Source: DATDAH01 sp963792205 (lineage in GTDB: Bacteria; Actinomycetota; Acidimicrobiia; Acidimicrobiales; DATDAH01). From it: 64,000 nucleotides of DNA. The notes beneath the pieces were generated by a model. That model had not been told where the DNA came from and made no database searches. It saw only the letters and a program-made list of their open reading frames with translations. Shown here piece after piece: positions 11,720 to 20,529 of the stretch (position 1 is its first letter; every line of letters begins with the position of its first letter). The position numbers and the translations under genes are program-made. The stretch lies in assembly GCA_963792205.1 (NCBI GenBank), contig CAWBVI010000004.1, positions 558,001 to 622,000 of the forward strand. The letters are read 5' to 3'.

Positions 11720-12725
11720 GCTCGGCGATGAGCTCGAGGACGGCGGGGTCCTGGCTGCCGATGATCAACGTGGTCACCGGGCTGGCCCGCCAGGCCTCGA
11801 GCCGCTCGGCGATGCGCTCCCGGGGGCCGCACAGGGAGATGGCGTCGGCGAACTCGTCGGGCACGGCGGCGATGGCCTCGTCCCGCTTGCCCTCGAGGAA
11901 GAGGTCCTGGATGCGGAAGGCCGCCTCCTCGTGGCCCATGCGAGCCATCAGCTCGGTGTGGAAGTTGCGGCCCTTGGCCCCCATGCCGCCGATGTAGAAG
12001 CCCAGCGTGGCCTTCACCGGCCAGAGCGCGGTGGCCACGTCGTCGCCGACGTTGACCGACACGTTCACCGCGATCTCGAAGCCGTCGGGCACCGCCGGCA
12101 GGTCGTAGAGGCCGGCCTGCGCCGGCGGGAAGTAGAGCGGCAGCCAGCCGTCGGCGATCTCGAAGGCCAGGGCCACGTTCTTCGGCCCCTCCGCCCCGAG
12201 GAACACCGGGATCCGGGAGCGCAGCGGGTGGGTGATCAGCTTCAGCGGCTTGCCCAGGCCGACCGAGCCCTCGCCGCCATAGGGCAGCGGGTAGTGCGGG
12301 CCCGCGCTCGTGACCGGCGCCTCACGGGCGACGGTCCGGCGCACGATGTCCACGTACTCCCGGGTCCGGGCCAGGGGCTGGCCGAAGGGTCGCCCGTACC
12401 AACCCTCGGCCACCTGCGGACCGCCGACCCCGAGGCCGAGCCCGGCCCGGCCGCCGGACAGACCGTCCAGGGTGATGGCGTGCATGGCCGCCGTCGTCGG
12501 TGGCCGGGCCGACAGCTGGGCGATGCCCGTGCAGAGGCGGATGGTCGAGGTCGCGCCCGCCACGGCGGCCAAAGGGGCGAAGGCGTCGCTCGACCACGAC
12601 TCGCCCGTCCAGAGCGAGTCGTACCCCAGCGACTCCGCCCGCTGGGCGGCGGCGATGAGATCACCGGCGGGACGGGGCTCCGCCGTCCAGTAGCCGAACT
12701 GGTACCCGAGCTTCAGGCTGGTCAT
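11709..12725 (-). CDS. F420-dependent LLM-class oxidoreductase, Rv3520c type
   Basis: A 338-residue luciferase-like TIM-barrel oxidoreductase. ESLGYDSLWTGESWSSDAF, VSGPQVAEGWYG-type sequence (here GVGGPQVAEGWYGRPFGQPL), REAPVTSAGPHYPLPYGGEG and PVFLGAEGPKNVALAFEIAD match the Mycobacterium Rv3520c family, encoded within the mycobacterial cholesterol locus, from memory of that protein. F420 rather than FMN use is inferred from the family. The ATG at 12725 starts the first beta strand. It ends 11 bases into the convergent Rieske gene. Confidence 0.85.
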   Translation of the reverse strand: MTSLKLGYQFGYWTAEPRPAGDLIAAAQRAESLGYDSLWTGESWSSDAFAPLAAVAGATSTIRLCTGIAQLSARPPTTAAMHAITLDGLSGGRAGLGLGVGGPQVAEGWYGRPFGQPLARTREYVDIVRRTVAREAPVTSAGPHYPLPYGGEGSVGLGKPLKLITHPLRSRIPVFLGAEGPKNVALAFEIADGWLPLYFPPAQAGLYDLPAVPDGFEIAVNVSVNVGDDVATALWPVKATLGFYIGGMGAKGRNFHTELMARMGHEEAAFRIQDLFLEGKRDEAIAAVPDEFADAISLCGPRERIAERLEAWRASPVTTLIIGSQDPAVLELIAELTA

Positions 12726-12810
12726 CGGAGAAGGGTGGCACGGCGGCCCGCGGGGTAGGTAGTCGAGCGGACGACGGACGGCTCCGACGACCGAGACCTG
12801 AAGGACCACG

Positions 12811-14650
12811 ATGAGCTCGCTGCTGTCCAGCATCGCCCAGCAGTCCGGCGCCGCCGCCCCGGCCGGCGGCAGCAGCCTCGGCGAGGTCGCCGCGGCCACG
12901 GCCGTCGCCGCGGTCGGCATCGTCGCCGTCGTCGCCGTCGGCCTGGCCATCCGGCGCCGCCGGGCGCTCGCTCCCCTCGTCCAGCTGACCGAGAAGCGGA
13001 CCGGGCTCCCGGCATGGGCCGTCATCCCCGTCGCCCTCGCCGGGGGGAGCCTGCTCGTCGCCGTCTGGGGCTACTACTGGGACGTCTCCATCGCACATCG
13101 ACCAGGGCCGGGACGAGGGGGCGTTCGGCAACCCGGCCCACTGGTTCATCATCGCCGGGCTCGTCGGCATCGCCGTCGCCGGGCTCCTCGCCCTCTTCCT
13201 CGGCGACGGTCGAAGCGCCAGCGCGATGCGCCTCACCCGGAACTGGTCGGTCCCCGTCGGGGGGATCCTGCTGACCGTGTGCGGCGCCGTCGCCCTCGCC
13301 GGCTTCCCGCTCGACGACATCTGGCACCGGCTCTTCGGCCAGGACGTCACCGCCTGGGGCCCGACCCACATCCAGATGATCGGCGGGGCGTCCCTGTCGA
13401 CCATCGCCTGCTGGGTCTTGATGGTCGAAGCCGAGCGGTCCGCCGACGAACCGACCCAGGTCGGCCGCAACCTGCTGCGGGCCACCGACCTGAGTCTCGC
13501 CGGCGCCTTCCTGATCGGCCTGTCGACTCTGCAGGTCGAGTTCGACTTCGGTGTCCCCCAGTTCCGCCTGCTCGAGCACCCGGTGCTGATCGCCGTGGCG
13601 TCGTCCATTGCGCTGGTGGCCGCCCGCCTCCGGGTGGGGCGGGGCGGCGCCTTGGCCGCGGTCGCCTTCTTCCTCGTCGTCCGGGGCCTGCTGGCCCTCG
13701 GCGTCGCCGGCTTCGAGCGGGTCGACCTCCACTTCCCGCTCTACGTCGCCGCCGCGCTGATCGTCGAGGTGCTGGCGTTCGCCGTCGGCACGGCCCGGCC
13801 GGTGCGGCTCGGCCTCCTCGCCGGCCTGGCCATAGGCACCGTGGGCTTCGCGGCCGAGTGGGCTTGGGCATCGCCGACCATGCCCGTCGGCTGGGGGGCC
13901 GACCTGCTGCCCGAGGCCCTCGTGCTCGTCGCGCTGGCCGGCACCGCGGGCGGCGTGCTCGGCGGTCTCACGGGGCGCGCCCTCGCCGGAACCGGGGGGC
14001 CCGTCCCCCGGGGCGCGGTCGCGTTCGGCTGGCTCGGGGTGGTGGCCGCCATCGGCCTCGCCCTCCCGATGAGCGCCGACGCTGCGCGGTCTGCGGACGT
14101 CGACGTCACGCCCGCGGGCCGCGACGCCCGGGGGGTGGCGCTCGCCGAGGTGGAGATCACGCTCGACCCGCCCGACGCCGCCGAGGGTGCGTCGTGGTTC
14201 CACGTGCTGACCTGGCAGGCCGCGGCCGGCGGCGGCCCCGGTGGCTCGTCGCTCATCCCGTTCGTCCGCCAGGACGACGGGGGCTACCGGACGGCCGAAC
14301 CGGTGGCCGTCGGCGGCTCCGGCAAGACCCTCGTCCGCCTCCATCGGGGCAGCAGCCTGCAGTCGCTGCCGATCTACCTCCCCGAGGACGAGGCCATCCC
14401 GGCCCCGGCGCTGCCGGCCGAGGACGGTCGGCGGGACTTCGTGGCCGACAAGCAGGTCCTCCAGCGGGAGGCCCGCACCGACAACGTCGGCCTCGAGCGG
14501 GCCGCCTACGCCTTCCTGGCGGCCATCGCCGCGGCGTGGCTGGCCGTCATCAGCCGGGGTCTGCGCCGTCTGGCGATCGGTGCCCGACCTCGCTCGGTCC
14601 GCCCGGTCCGCCCGGCGCCAGAGGAGAAGGCCGAGCTCACTCCGGCCTGA
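12811..14650 (+). CDS. Multi-pass membrane protein of unknown function, frameshifted
   Basis: About 612 residues. An N-terminal membrane helix (AATAVAAVGIVAVVAVGLAI), then a second helix leading to GYYWDVSI and, after a +1 shift near 13093, HIDQGRDEGAFGNPAHWF and roughly ten further hydrophobic segments. Near residues 425-540 comes a soluble region (VDVTPAGRDARGVALAEVEI) likely outside the membrane, and a last membrane helix (AAYAFLAAIAAAWLAVISRG) before a basic tail. The HIDxGRDEG...NPAHW segment between two helices suggests a metal or cofactor site, but I do not recognise the family. An SD-like GAAGGA precedes the ATG. It is divergent from the LLM gene. Confidence 0.7.
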
Positions 14651-14657
14651 CGCCCGC

Positions 14658-15042
14658 TCAGGTGAAGATGACGTAGACCTTGCGCAGGGTCTCGTGGACG
14701 TCCCAGGTGCCGGTCCAGCCCTTGGGGAAGACCGCGGTGGCGCCCGGCCCGACCTCGACCTGCGGTGCCGTCGTCGTGGCGGCAGGTCATCCGCCCCGAC
14801 AGCACATGGATGAACTCGCCGTTGTCGGTGAACTCCCACCGCGACGATCCCGGCCCGCACTGCCACGTCCCGGTCGACAGCGACTCGTCGTCGCTGACCC
14901 ACAGGTCGAGCCCGCGGGTCGGCATCGGCTCGCCCTGCGCGGTGGCCAGTGGCAGCTCGAGCGGGCCCCAGTCCTCCAACTCGTCGTCGGACAGGTCAGC
15001 AGCACGGAACGTCGGCGTGGTCACGCCGGCGACCGTACTCAC
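14658..15042 (-). CDS. Cupin-domain protein, frameshifted
   Basis: A small protein of about 128 residues from the cupin_3 / DUF861 group. The first half has LSTGTWQCGPGSSRWEFTDN and GEFIHVLSGRMTCRHDDG, the second (after a +1 shift near 14778) has VEVGPGATAVFPKGWTGTWD and VHETLRKVYVIFT, the typical end of such proteins. Deleting one G after ACC restores the frame. Single-domain cupins of this type are often small enzymes or sensors; no function can be assigned. It converges with the membrane protein gene, leaving seven bases. Confidence 0.75.
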
Positions 15043-15067
15043 GATTCGAGCCCGAGGTCCCCTGGGG

Positions 15068-16694
15068 TCACCGCTTCTCGAAGGTGACCCCGGCGGCCTC
15101 GGCGTCCCAGGTCGCGCCCGTGACTCCTTCGTCGCGCAGCTCGCGCTTGAGGACCCGGCCCACGGGGCTCCGGGGCAGCTCGGCCCGGAACTCGATGTAG
15201 CGGGGCAGGGCGAAGTAGGGCAGCTCGTCGACGGCCCAGCGGAAGAGCTCCTCCTCGGTGAGCGTCGCCCCGGCTTCGAGCGTGGCGGTGACCTTGAGGT
15301 CGTCCTCGGTCAGCTCGCTCGGCACCGCGTGCACGGCGACGTCGGCCAGGGCGCCGTGGCCCATGAAGATGCGCTCGACCTCGAAGCTGGAGATGTTCTC
15401 GCCCCGCCGGCGGAGGTAGTCGGCCTTGCGGTCGACGAAGAACAGGTAGTCGTCCTCGTCGATCCGGCCGATGTCACCCGTGTGGTACCACCAGTTCCGG
15501 CTGGTGCCCACGGTGGCCTCGGGCCGGCCCCAGTAGCCCTCGAACATCACCTGGGGGCGCTTGGGGCGGATCACGATCTCGCCATCGGATCCCCGGGGGA
15601 GCTCCCGGTCGTCGTCGTCGAAGATGCGGACGTCGAAGTACTCGTCGTTGACCACCCCGGCGGCGTTGGGCTTGTTGCGCACGCCGGGCGGCTGCCAGGA
15701 GATGAGGCTGGCCTCGGTCACGCCGTAGGCCCCGCTGAAGGTCTCGACGCCGAAGCGGCTGCGCAGGCGCTCGTCGATCTCGACCGGAAGGGGCGCCGCC
15801 CCGATCAGCCGCAGCGAGGTGTTGGCCTCCGGCCGACCGGACCTGGGCATCTCCGGCCGGTCCTCGTCGTGGGCCAGGAGGTAGGCCATCGTCCCGAGGG
15901 TGGAGGTGATGGTCGCACCGGTCCGGCTGATCTCGGACCAGAAGTTGGAGACCGAGAAGCGGCGGTAGATGGCCGCCCGGCCGCCGTACACCAGCGGCCC
16001 GAGCACCGCGGTGACGATGGCGTTGAAGTGGAACAGCGGGAGCGGGGTCCAGACCACGTCGTCGGCCGTGCGCCCCCAGCAGATGCCGATCTGGCGGGCC
16101 AGGGCCTCGTGGTAGTTGTGGCTGAGCATGCAGCCCTTGGACGGGCCCGTGGTGCCGCCCGTGTAGACGAAGGTGGCCAGGTCGGCGGGGCGCACGTCGG
16201 CCACTGGCGCGGCGTCGTCGGCGCCGAGCAGGTCGGCCCAGGTGTGGTTGGCCACGCCGGCGATCCCGGCGGGCGACTCGTCGATGACGACGACGTGCTG
16301 GAGGGACTCGACCTGGTCGGCGATGCGTTCGGCCCGCTCGGCCAGGTCGGCCTCGACCACGAGGACCCGGGCGCCCGAGTCGGCCAGCTGGTGGCGGAGG
16401 TACTCGCCCTTGTAGGCGGTGTTGATCGGGACAGCCACGGCCACCGCCGCGGACGGCACCCCACCAGGCGAACATGGCCTCGGCCGAGTTCTCGATCAGC
16501 GTGGCCACCCGGTCACCGGGCTCGACGCCGAGGTCGGCGTAGGCGTTGGCGAGGCGGTTGGCCACCGACGCCACCTCGGCCGCCGTCGCGGTCGTGCCGC
16601 AGACGTCCAGGTAGGGAGCGTCGGGATCGTCGGCCAGGCGCTGCTCGAGCAGCTCGACGACGGTGTGCTCCTCCCCGCTCGCCCAGACGGTCAC
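15068..16694 (-). CDS. Acyl-CoA synthetase (AMP-forming, ANL family), frameshifted
   Basis: An ANL ligase of about 541 residues that would activate a carboxylic acid to its CoA ester. N-terminal part: LIENSAEAMFAWWGAV; after a +1 shift near 16446-16452 it continues AVAVPINTAYKGEYLRHQLA, then the P-loop FVYTGGTTGPSKGCMLSHNY, the A5-like AYGVTEASLISWQ, WWYHTGDIGRIDEDDYLFFV and, at the end, RSPVGRVLKRELRDEGV with the catalytic lysine. It resembles crotonobetaine/carnitine-CoA ligase-like enzymes rather than FadD; the real substrate is unknown. The start is GTG 16694, ten bases after the VOC gene, with hydrolase and aldolase genes upstream in the same direction. Confidence 0.82.
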
Positions 16695-16704
16695 GGTGCC
16701 CTTG

Positions 16705-17088
16705 CTACCAGGGGTGCCGCTCGACCAGTTCGACCTGGTACCCGTCGGGGTCGGCGACGAAGCCGACCGTCACCGGCCAGCGTTCCATCCGGGTCGGCTC
16801 CATGATCGACGTCGCCCCGGCCGCCAGGGCGGCCTGGTACACGGCATCGATGTCGACCGCGTTCACGTAGAGCTTCCAGAACGCGGTGCCCATCTCGATC
16901 GGCCCGTCCTGGTCGTTCTGCTGGGCCAGCTGCACCTTCCCGCCCTTGCCGGGGTGCTCGAGGATGGCCTCCCGGGCCTGCTCGATCTCGGTGCGACTGG
17001 TGCACTCGAGGCCGAGGGCCTCGTAGAAGGCCACCGAGGCGTCGAGGTCGGTGACGTTGATGCAGTACTGGCCGATCCAGGTCTCCAT
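16705..17088 (-). CDS. VOC (glyoxalase) family protein
   Basis: 127 residues with two beta-alpha-beta-beta-beta units. The first has GQYCINVTDLDASVAFYEAL, the second has LYVNAVDIDAVYQAALAAGA and ends DPDGYQVELVERHPW, with the Glu of VEL a probable metal ligand. Single-chain VOC proteins bind a divalent metal and act as dioxygenases, isomerases or lyases. It lies between an alpha/beta hydrolase and an acyl-CoA ligase, fitting a small catabolic operon. The ATG at 17088 directly follows a striking palindrome. Confidence 0.85.
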   Translation of the reverse strand: METWIGQYCINVTDLDASVAFYEALGLECTSRTEIEQAREAILEHPGKGGKVQLAQQNDQDGPIEMGTAFWKLYVNAVDIDAVYQAALAAGATSIMEPTRMERWPVTVGFVADPDGYQVELVERHPW

Positions 17089-17116
17089 GAGTTTCCGAAC
17101 TCTAGTCCGGAAACTC
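17089..17116. promoter_or_regulatory. 28-bp near-perfect palindrome upstream of the VOC gene
   Basis: Arms GAGTTTCCG (17089-17097) and CGGAAACTC (17108-17116) are perfect; the 10-base centre AACTCTAGTC adds three more pairs per side. It begins one base upstream of the VOC start codon and spans the hydrolase stop codon (17102-17104). Size and symmetry suit a TetR- or MarR-type operator; a hairpin is also possible. Confidence 0.55.
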
Positions 17117-17830
17117 GTGCAGGAGCGCCACGAACTCGTCCGGACGGGTCACCGGCGGGATGTGACCGCAGTCCCAGGAGCGCACGTCGGGCGTGCCGGG
17201 CAGCCGGGCGATCATCTCGTCCTGGAGGGCCACCGGGACGGCGGTGTCGCGCTCGGCCCGGACGTAGGTGACCGGGGCCGTGACCGTCGACCAGTGCACG
17301 AGCTGGAAGTAGACCTCGAAGGAGTCCTCGACCAGCCGGAGGGGGTCGGCCACGAAGGCCAACGTCTCGTCGTCGAGGCGCTCGCCGTAGGACTCCCGCA
17401 GCGCCTCCGGGTCGGCCGGCACGGGCGTGAGCAGGGTCCGGCCCTCGGCCCGGGCCTGCTCGACGATCGGGACCAACCGGTCGCGGTGGCTGCGCTTCAT
17501 GCAGTCGAGGCCGGTGCCGCCCTCTGGGGGGATCGACGCCGACGAGAGCACGATGCGGGTGACGCGCTCGCCGAGTGCGTCGGCCACGCGCGGCACGACC
17601 AGCCCGCCGGACGAGTGGGCCACGATCACCACCGGCCCTTCGGGCGCCTCCCCCTCCACGTCGGCGACCACCGAGGCCGCGGCCCCGTCGAGGGTGAACG
17701 TGGCCAGGTCGGCCGGCCGACTCCCCCGCCCCGGCAGGTCGACGGCGAGGGCGGCCGGGCCCAGCCGGTCGACCACCCGGTCCCAGAACCGGGCCGTGCT
17801 CGCCCCACCGTGGATGAGCAGGAACGTCAA
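17102..17830 (-). CDS. Alpha/beta hydrolase
   Basis: 242 residues of the abhydrolase_6 type. The first strand MTFLLIHGGASTARFWDRVV carries the oxyanion HGG; the nucleophile elbow is AHSSGG with Ser73; DCGHIPP near residue 225 supplies the catalytic His. The set resembles salicylate-esterase/EstC-like hydrolases with short lids. The start is TTG at 17830, overlapping the aldolase stop as TTGA; no other start lies before the conserved strand. Its substrate is unknown, perhaps an ester or C-C bond in the pathway of the neighbouring genes. Confidence 0.82.
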   Translation of the reverse strand: MTFLLIHGGASTARFWDRVVDRLGPAALAVDLPGRGSRPADLATFTLDGAAASVVADVEGEAPEGPVVIVAHSSGGLVVPRVADALGERVTRIVLSSASIPPEGGTGLDCMKRSHRDRLVPIVEQARAEGRTLLTPVPADPEALRESYGERLDDETLAFVADPLRLVEDSFEVYFQLVHWSTVTAPVTYVRAERDTAVPVALQDEMIARLPGTPDVRSWDCGHIPPVTRPDEFVALLHEFPD

Positions 17831-18555
17831 GGGAGCAGGGTGGGGTCGGCCCGGAGCTCGCGGCGGGCCGCGGCCTCCCAGAAGCCGAGGAAGCCCTCGC
17901 CGTCGGTGCCTTCGAAGAAGTCGAGGACGCCGGGCGGGAGCTCGTCGCCGCCACCGCCGACCTCCGTCAGCCACGCCGACCGGCAGCGCTGCTCGAAGGC
18001 GACCGCCCGCTGGTGGACCGCCCGGATCGAGCCGCCCAGGACGAAGACGCCGTGGTGGGCGAGCACGGCCAGCTCGGCCGCCCCCATGGCGGCGATGGCC
18101 TTGGCCGCCGAGCTGGGGTCGTTGACGGTGCCGCCGTACTCGTCGACCAGGGCGGCGGCGCCGCCACCGAGGACCGAGCTCTGGTCGTGGCGCCCGGGCA
18201 GACGCCCGAGGTCGGCCCACACGGTCCCCCACCGGGGGTGGTGGTGCAGGGCCACCTGCACGCCCGGCCGGGCCCGGTGCAGCTCCAGGTGCAACGGGAT
18301 GCCGAGGGGGACGGGCCAGTCGCCCTCGACCACGTTGCCGTCGAGGTCGATGCGGATCACGTCCTGGGGCCGGAACTCCTCCCAGGTCAGCAACCACGGG
18401 TTGCAGAGCAGGGTCCCGTCGCCCTGGTTGACCGTGATGTGGCCGGCCAGGTGGTCGTCGTAGCCCTCCCGCCACAGCGTCCGGGCGAGGACGACCATCT
18501 CCGTCCGGAGGTCGAGCTCCGGTAGGAGCCGGTCGGCGGTCGGTTCGAAGCTCAT
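17827..18555 (-). CDS. Class II aldolase/adducin family protein
   Basis: 242 residues with the class II aldolase fold: LAGHITVNQGDGTLLCNPW near the N-terminus, then the zinc-binding HHHPRWGTVWADLG and a third His in AVLAHHGVFVLGG. Members act as sugar-phosphate aldolases, dehydratases or decarboxylases; many actinobacterial versions near aromatic or steroid genes are uncharacterised. The ATG at 18555 is the first gene of a minus-strand run (aldolase, hydrolase, VOC, acyl-CoA ligase), divergent from the P450. Confidence 0.85.
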   Translation of the reverse strand: MSFEPTADRLLPELDLRTEMVVLARTLWREGYDDHLAGHITVNQGDGTLLCNPWLLTWEEFRPQDVIRIDLDGNVVEGDWPVPLGIPLHLELHRARPGVQVALHHHPRWGTVWADLGRLPGRHDQSSVLGGGAAALVDEYGGTVNDPSSAAKAIAAMGAAELAVLAHHGVFVLGGSIRAVHQRAVAFEQRCRSAWLTEVGGGGDELPPGVLDFFEGTDGEGFLGFWEAAARRELRADPTLLP

Positions 18556-18563
18556 GTCAATGG

Positions 18564-18581
18564 ATTGAGTCTAGATTCAGT
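18564..18581. promoter_or_regulatory. Palindrome in the aldolase/P450 divergent promoter
   Basis: ATTGAGTCTAGATTCAGT is symmetric at 14 of 18 positions about TCTAGA. It lies in the 79-base gap between two divergent starts, the expected place for a shared operator. It overlaps an AT-rich patch that could hold a -10 element for the aldolase operon. Confidence 0.45.
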
Positions 18582-18634
18582 CCCTGCCGGCCTCGCCCGA
18601 CATCGACGGTCGACTCGGTCCGAAAGGCGATCGC

Positions 18635-19846
18635 ATGACGACGACCACCAGCACTCCGGAGCTCTACTGGGACCCCTTCGACACCGACATCGACACCCAC
18701 CCCTACGAGGTGTGGCGGCGCCTGCGGGACGAGGCCCCGCTCTACCGCAACGACCGCCACGACTTCTGGGCCCTGTCCCGCTACGAGGACGTCGAGGCCG
18801 CCCACCGCGACCCCACCACCTTCTCCTCGGCCCGAGGGACCGTGCTCGAGATGATGGGCGCCGACATGGCCGGCCTGACCGGCCAGAACATGATCATCTT
18901 CCTCGACCCGCCCGAGCACGGGCGCCTGCGGTCGCTCGTGTCCCGGGCCTTCACGCCCCGGCGCATCGACGACCTCGAGCCCCACATCCGTGAGCTGTGC
19001 GCCCGGCTGCTGGACCCGCACGTCGGCGGTGACGGGTTCGACTTCGTGCAGGACTTCGGGGCCCAGCTCCCGTCGATGGTCATCTCCGAGCTGCTCGGGG
19101 TCCCCGACGACCAGCGGGAGGAGGTGCGCCACGCCATCGACGACACCTTCCACATCGAGCCCGGCGTCGGGATGATCAACGACTTCTCGCTGCAGGCCCG
19201 GATCCGCCTCTGGGAGCACATCACCGCCCTCATCGAGGACCGCCGGGCCAACCCGCGGGACGACATGATCACCGACCTCGTCCAGGCCGAGGTCGACGAG
19301 AACGGCGAGATCCGGCGCCTGACCGACGAGGAGTGCAACGGCTTCGTCAACCTCTTGATCAGCGCCGGGACCGAGACCGTGGCCCGCCTCCTCGGGTGGG
19401 CGGCGGTGACCCTCGACCAGCACCGGGACCAGCGGGCCGAGCTGGCGGCCGACGCCGCCCTCCTCCCCAACGCGGTCGAAGAGCTGCTGCGCTACGAGGC
19501 GCCCTCCCCCGTCCAGGGCCGCATGACGACCCGGGACGTCGAGCTGCACGGAGAGGTCGTCCCCGAGGACAGCAAGGTGCTGCTGCTCACCGGCTCGGCC
19601 GGGCGGGACGAGCGCACCTACCCCGACGCCGAGCGCTTCGACATCCGCCGGCACTTCGCCAACCACGTGTCGTTCGGCTACGGCATCCACTTCTGCATCG
19701 GGGCCGCGCTGGCCCGGATGGAGGGGCGCATCGCCCTCGAGGAGGCGCTGGCCCGCTTCCCCGAGTGGGAGGTCGACCACGACGCCTCGGTCCGCCTGCA
19801 CACCAGCACCGTCCGGGGCTGGATCAACGTCCCCGTGCAGGTCTGA
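18635..19846 (+). CDS. Cytochrome P450
   Basis: A 403-residue soluble class I bacterial P450. The I-helix oxygen-activation motif is SAGTETVAR, the K-helix ExxR is ELLR within AVEELLRYEAP, and the heme loop is FGYGIHFCIG with the thiolate Cys at about residue 354. The substrate entry segment MIIFLDPPEHGRLRSLVSRA is standard. No ferredoxin or reductase gene is next to it. It may hydroxylate a terpenoid or sterol, but the CYP family cannot be fixed by eye. The 3' end overlaps the convergent methyltransferase gene by 23 bases. Confidence 0.9.
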   Translation: MTTTTSTPELYWDPFDTDIDTHPYEVWRRLRDEAPLYRNDRHDFWALSRYEDVEAAHRDPTTFSSARGTVLEMMGADMAGLTGQNMIIFLDPPEHGRLRSLVSRAFTPRRIDDLEPHIRELCARLLDPHVGGDGFDFVQDFGAQLPSMVISELLGVPDDQREEVRHAIDDTFHIEPGVGMINDFSLQARIRLWEHITALIEDRRANPRDDMITDLVQAEVDENGEIRRLTDEECNGFVNLLISAGTETVARLLGWAAVTLDQHRDQRAELAADAALLPNAVEELLRYEAPSPVQGRMTTRDVELHGEVVPEDSKVLLLTGSAGRDERTYPDAERFDIRRHFANHVSFGYGIHFCIGAALARMEGRIALEEALARFPEWEVDHDASVRLHTSTVRGWINVPVQV

Positions 19847-20453
19847 GCGCCTCGACGTAGAGCCGCACCGTCGGGCCCTCGATGGCGTACGGGGGTCGAC
19901 GCTCGGCCCGGACGACCTCGAGCGACGCCGCAGTGCAGGCGTCGACCAGCTCCTCGAGCCGGAAGAGGGTGGCGACGAACGGCACCGGCTCGCCCAGGAA
20001 CTCGTCGGCCACGTGCTCGCCCTCGCCCTCGTGGGCCGACAGGAGCAGTCGGCCTCCGGGGCGGAGGACCCGAGCGAGCTCCTGGACGACGGCGCCCAGC
20101 TCGGGCCGCGGGATGTGGATCAGGGTGTAGAAGGCCAGCAGCCCGGCCACCGCCCCGGTCGCCAACGGCAACGCCCGCAGGTCCGCGCTGGCGGAACCGT
20201 CGAGTCGGTCCGCCGCCAGCTTCGCCATCGCCGGGCTGAGGTCCAGGCCGACGACTCGCCGGCCCCGCTCCTTGACGAACGCCCCGATCTGGCCCGGCCC
20301 GCACCCGACCTCGACCACCAGGTCGTCGACCGATGCCGCGAAGGCGGCCAGCAGCTCACGGTCCCGGGGCTTGCCGTCCAGCTCGTGGCGGAACGTCTCC
20401 AGGTACACGTCGGCCACGTGGTCGTACGACGCCCGCAACCGCTCCCAGCTCAC
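19824..20453 (-). CDS. Class I SAM-dependent methyltransferase
   Basis: 209 residues. Motif I is VVEVGCGPGQIGAFVKERGR, motif II VVGLDLSPAMAKLA, and the GRLLLSAHEGEGEHV region follows LRPGG. It is of the Methyltransf_11/25 kind; the C-terminal EELVDACTAASLEVVRAERR is typical of small-molecule enzymes. The GTG start at 20453 is the first in frame before the HVADVY segment. The target is unknown. It stands alone between the convergent P450 and a large hairpin. Confidence 0.8.
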   Translation of the reverse strand: MSWERLRASYDHVADVYLETFRHELDGKPRDRELLAAFAASVDDLVVEVGCGPGQIGAFVKERGRRVVGLDLSPAMAKLAADRLDGSASADLRALPLATGAVAGLLAFYTLIHIPRPELGAVVQELARVLRPGGRLLLSAHEGEGEHVADEFLGEPVPFVATLFRLEELVDACTAASLEVVRAERRPPYAIEGPTVRLYVEALRPARGR

Positions 20454-20471
20454 GCCCCCGATCCTTGCTGC

Positions 20472-20519
20472 TTCTGGCGCCTGATCCGGGCGCGATAGCG
20501 CCTCAATCAGGCGCCAGAA
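20472..20519. terminator. Large nested hairpin downstream of the Rieske/amidohydrolase operon
   Basis: A perfect 14-bp stem, TTCTGGCGCCTGAT (20472-20485) with ATCAGGCGCCAGAA (20506-20519), encloses an inner 5-bp stem GGCGC-gata-GCGCC (20489-20502). It is 10 bases past the Rieske stop, in the 76-base gap before the methyltransferase start. No T-tract follows on either strand, so intrinsic termination is uncertain; mRNA 3' protection or a protein site are alternatives. Confidence 0.5.
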
Positions 20520-20529
20520 CGGGAAGGGG

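Noticed and set aside
13022..14902. A 626-residue minus-strand ORF opposite the membrane protein
   Set aside because: Low-complexity Arg/Gly/Asp composition with no domain; the plus strand has clear membrane helices and ends sensibly.
20454..20529. A tRNA or riboswitch in the hairpin region
   Set aside because: No cloverleaf arms, T-loop or known aptamer core; only nested inverted repeats.
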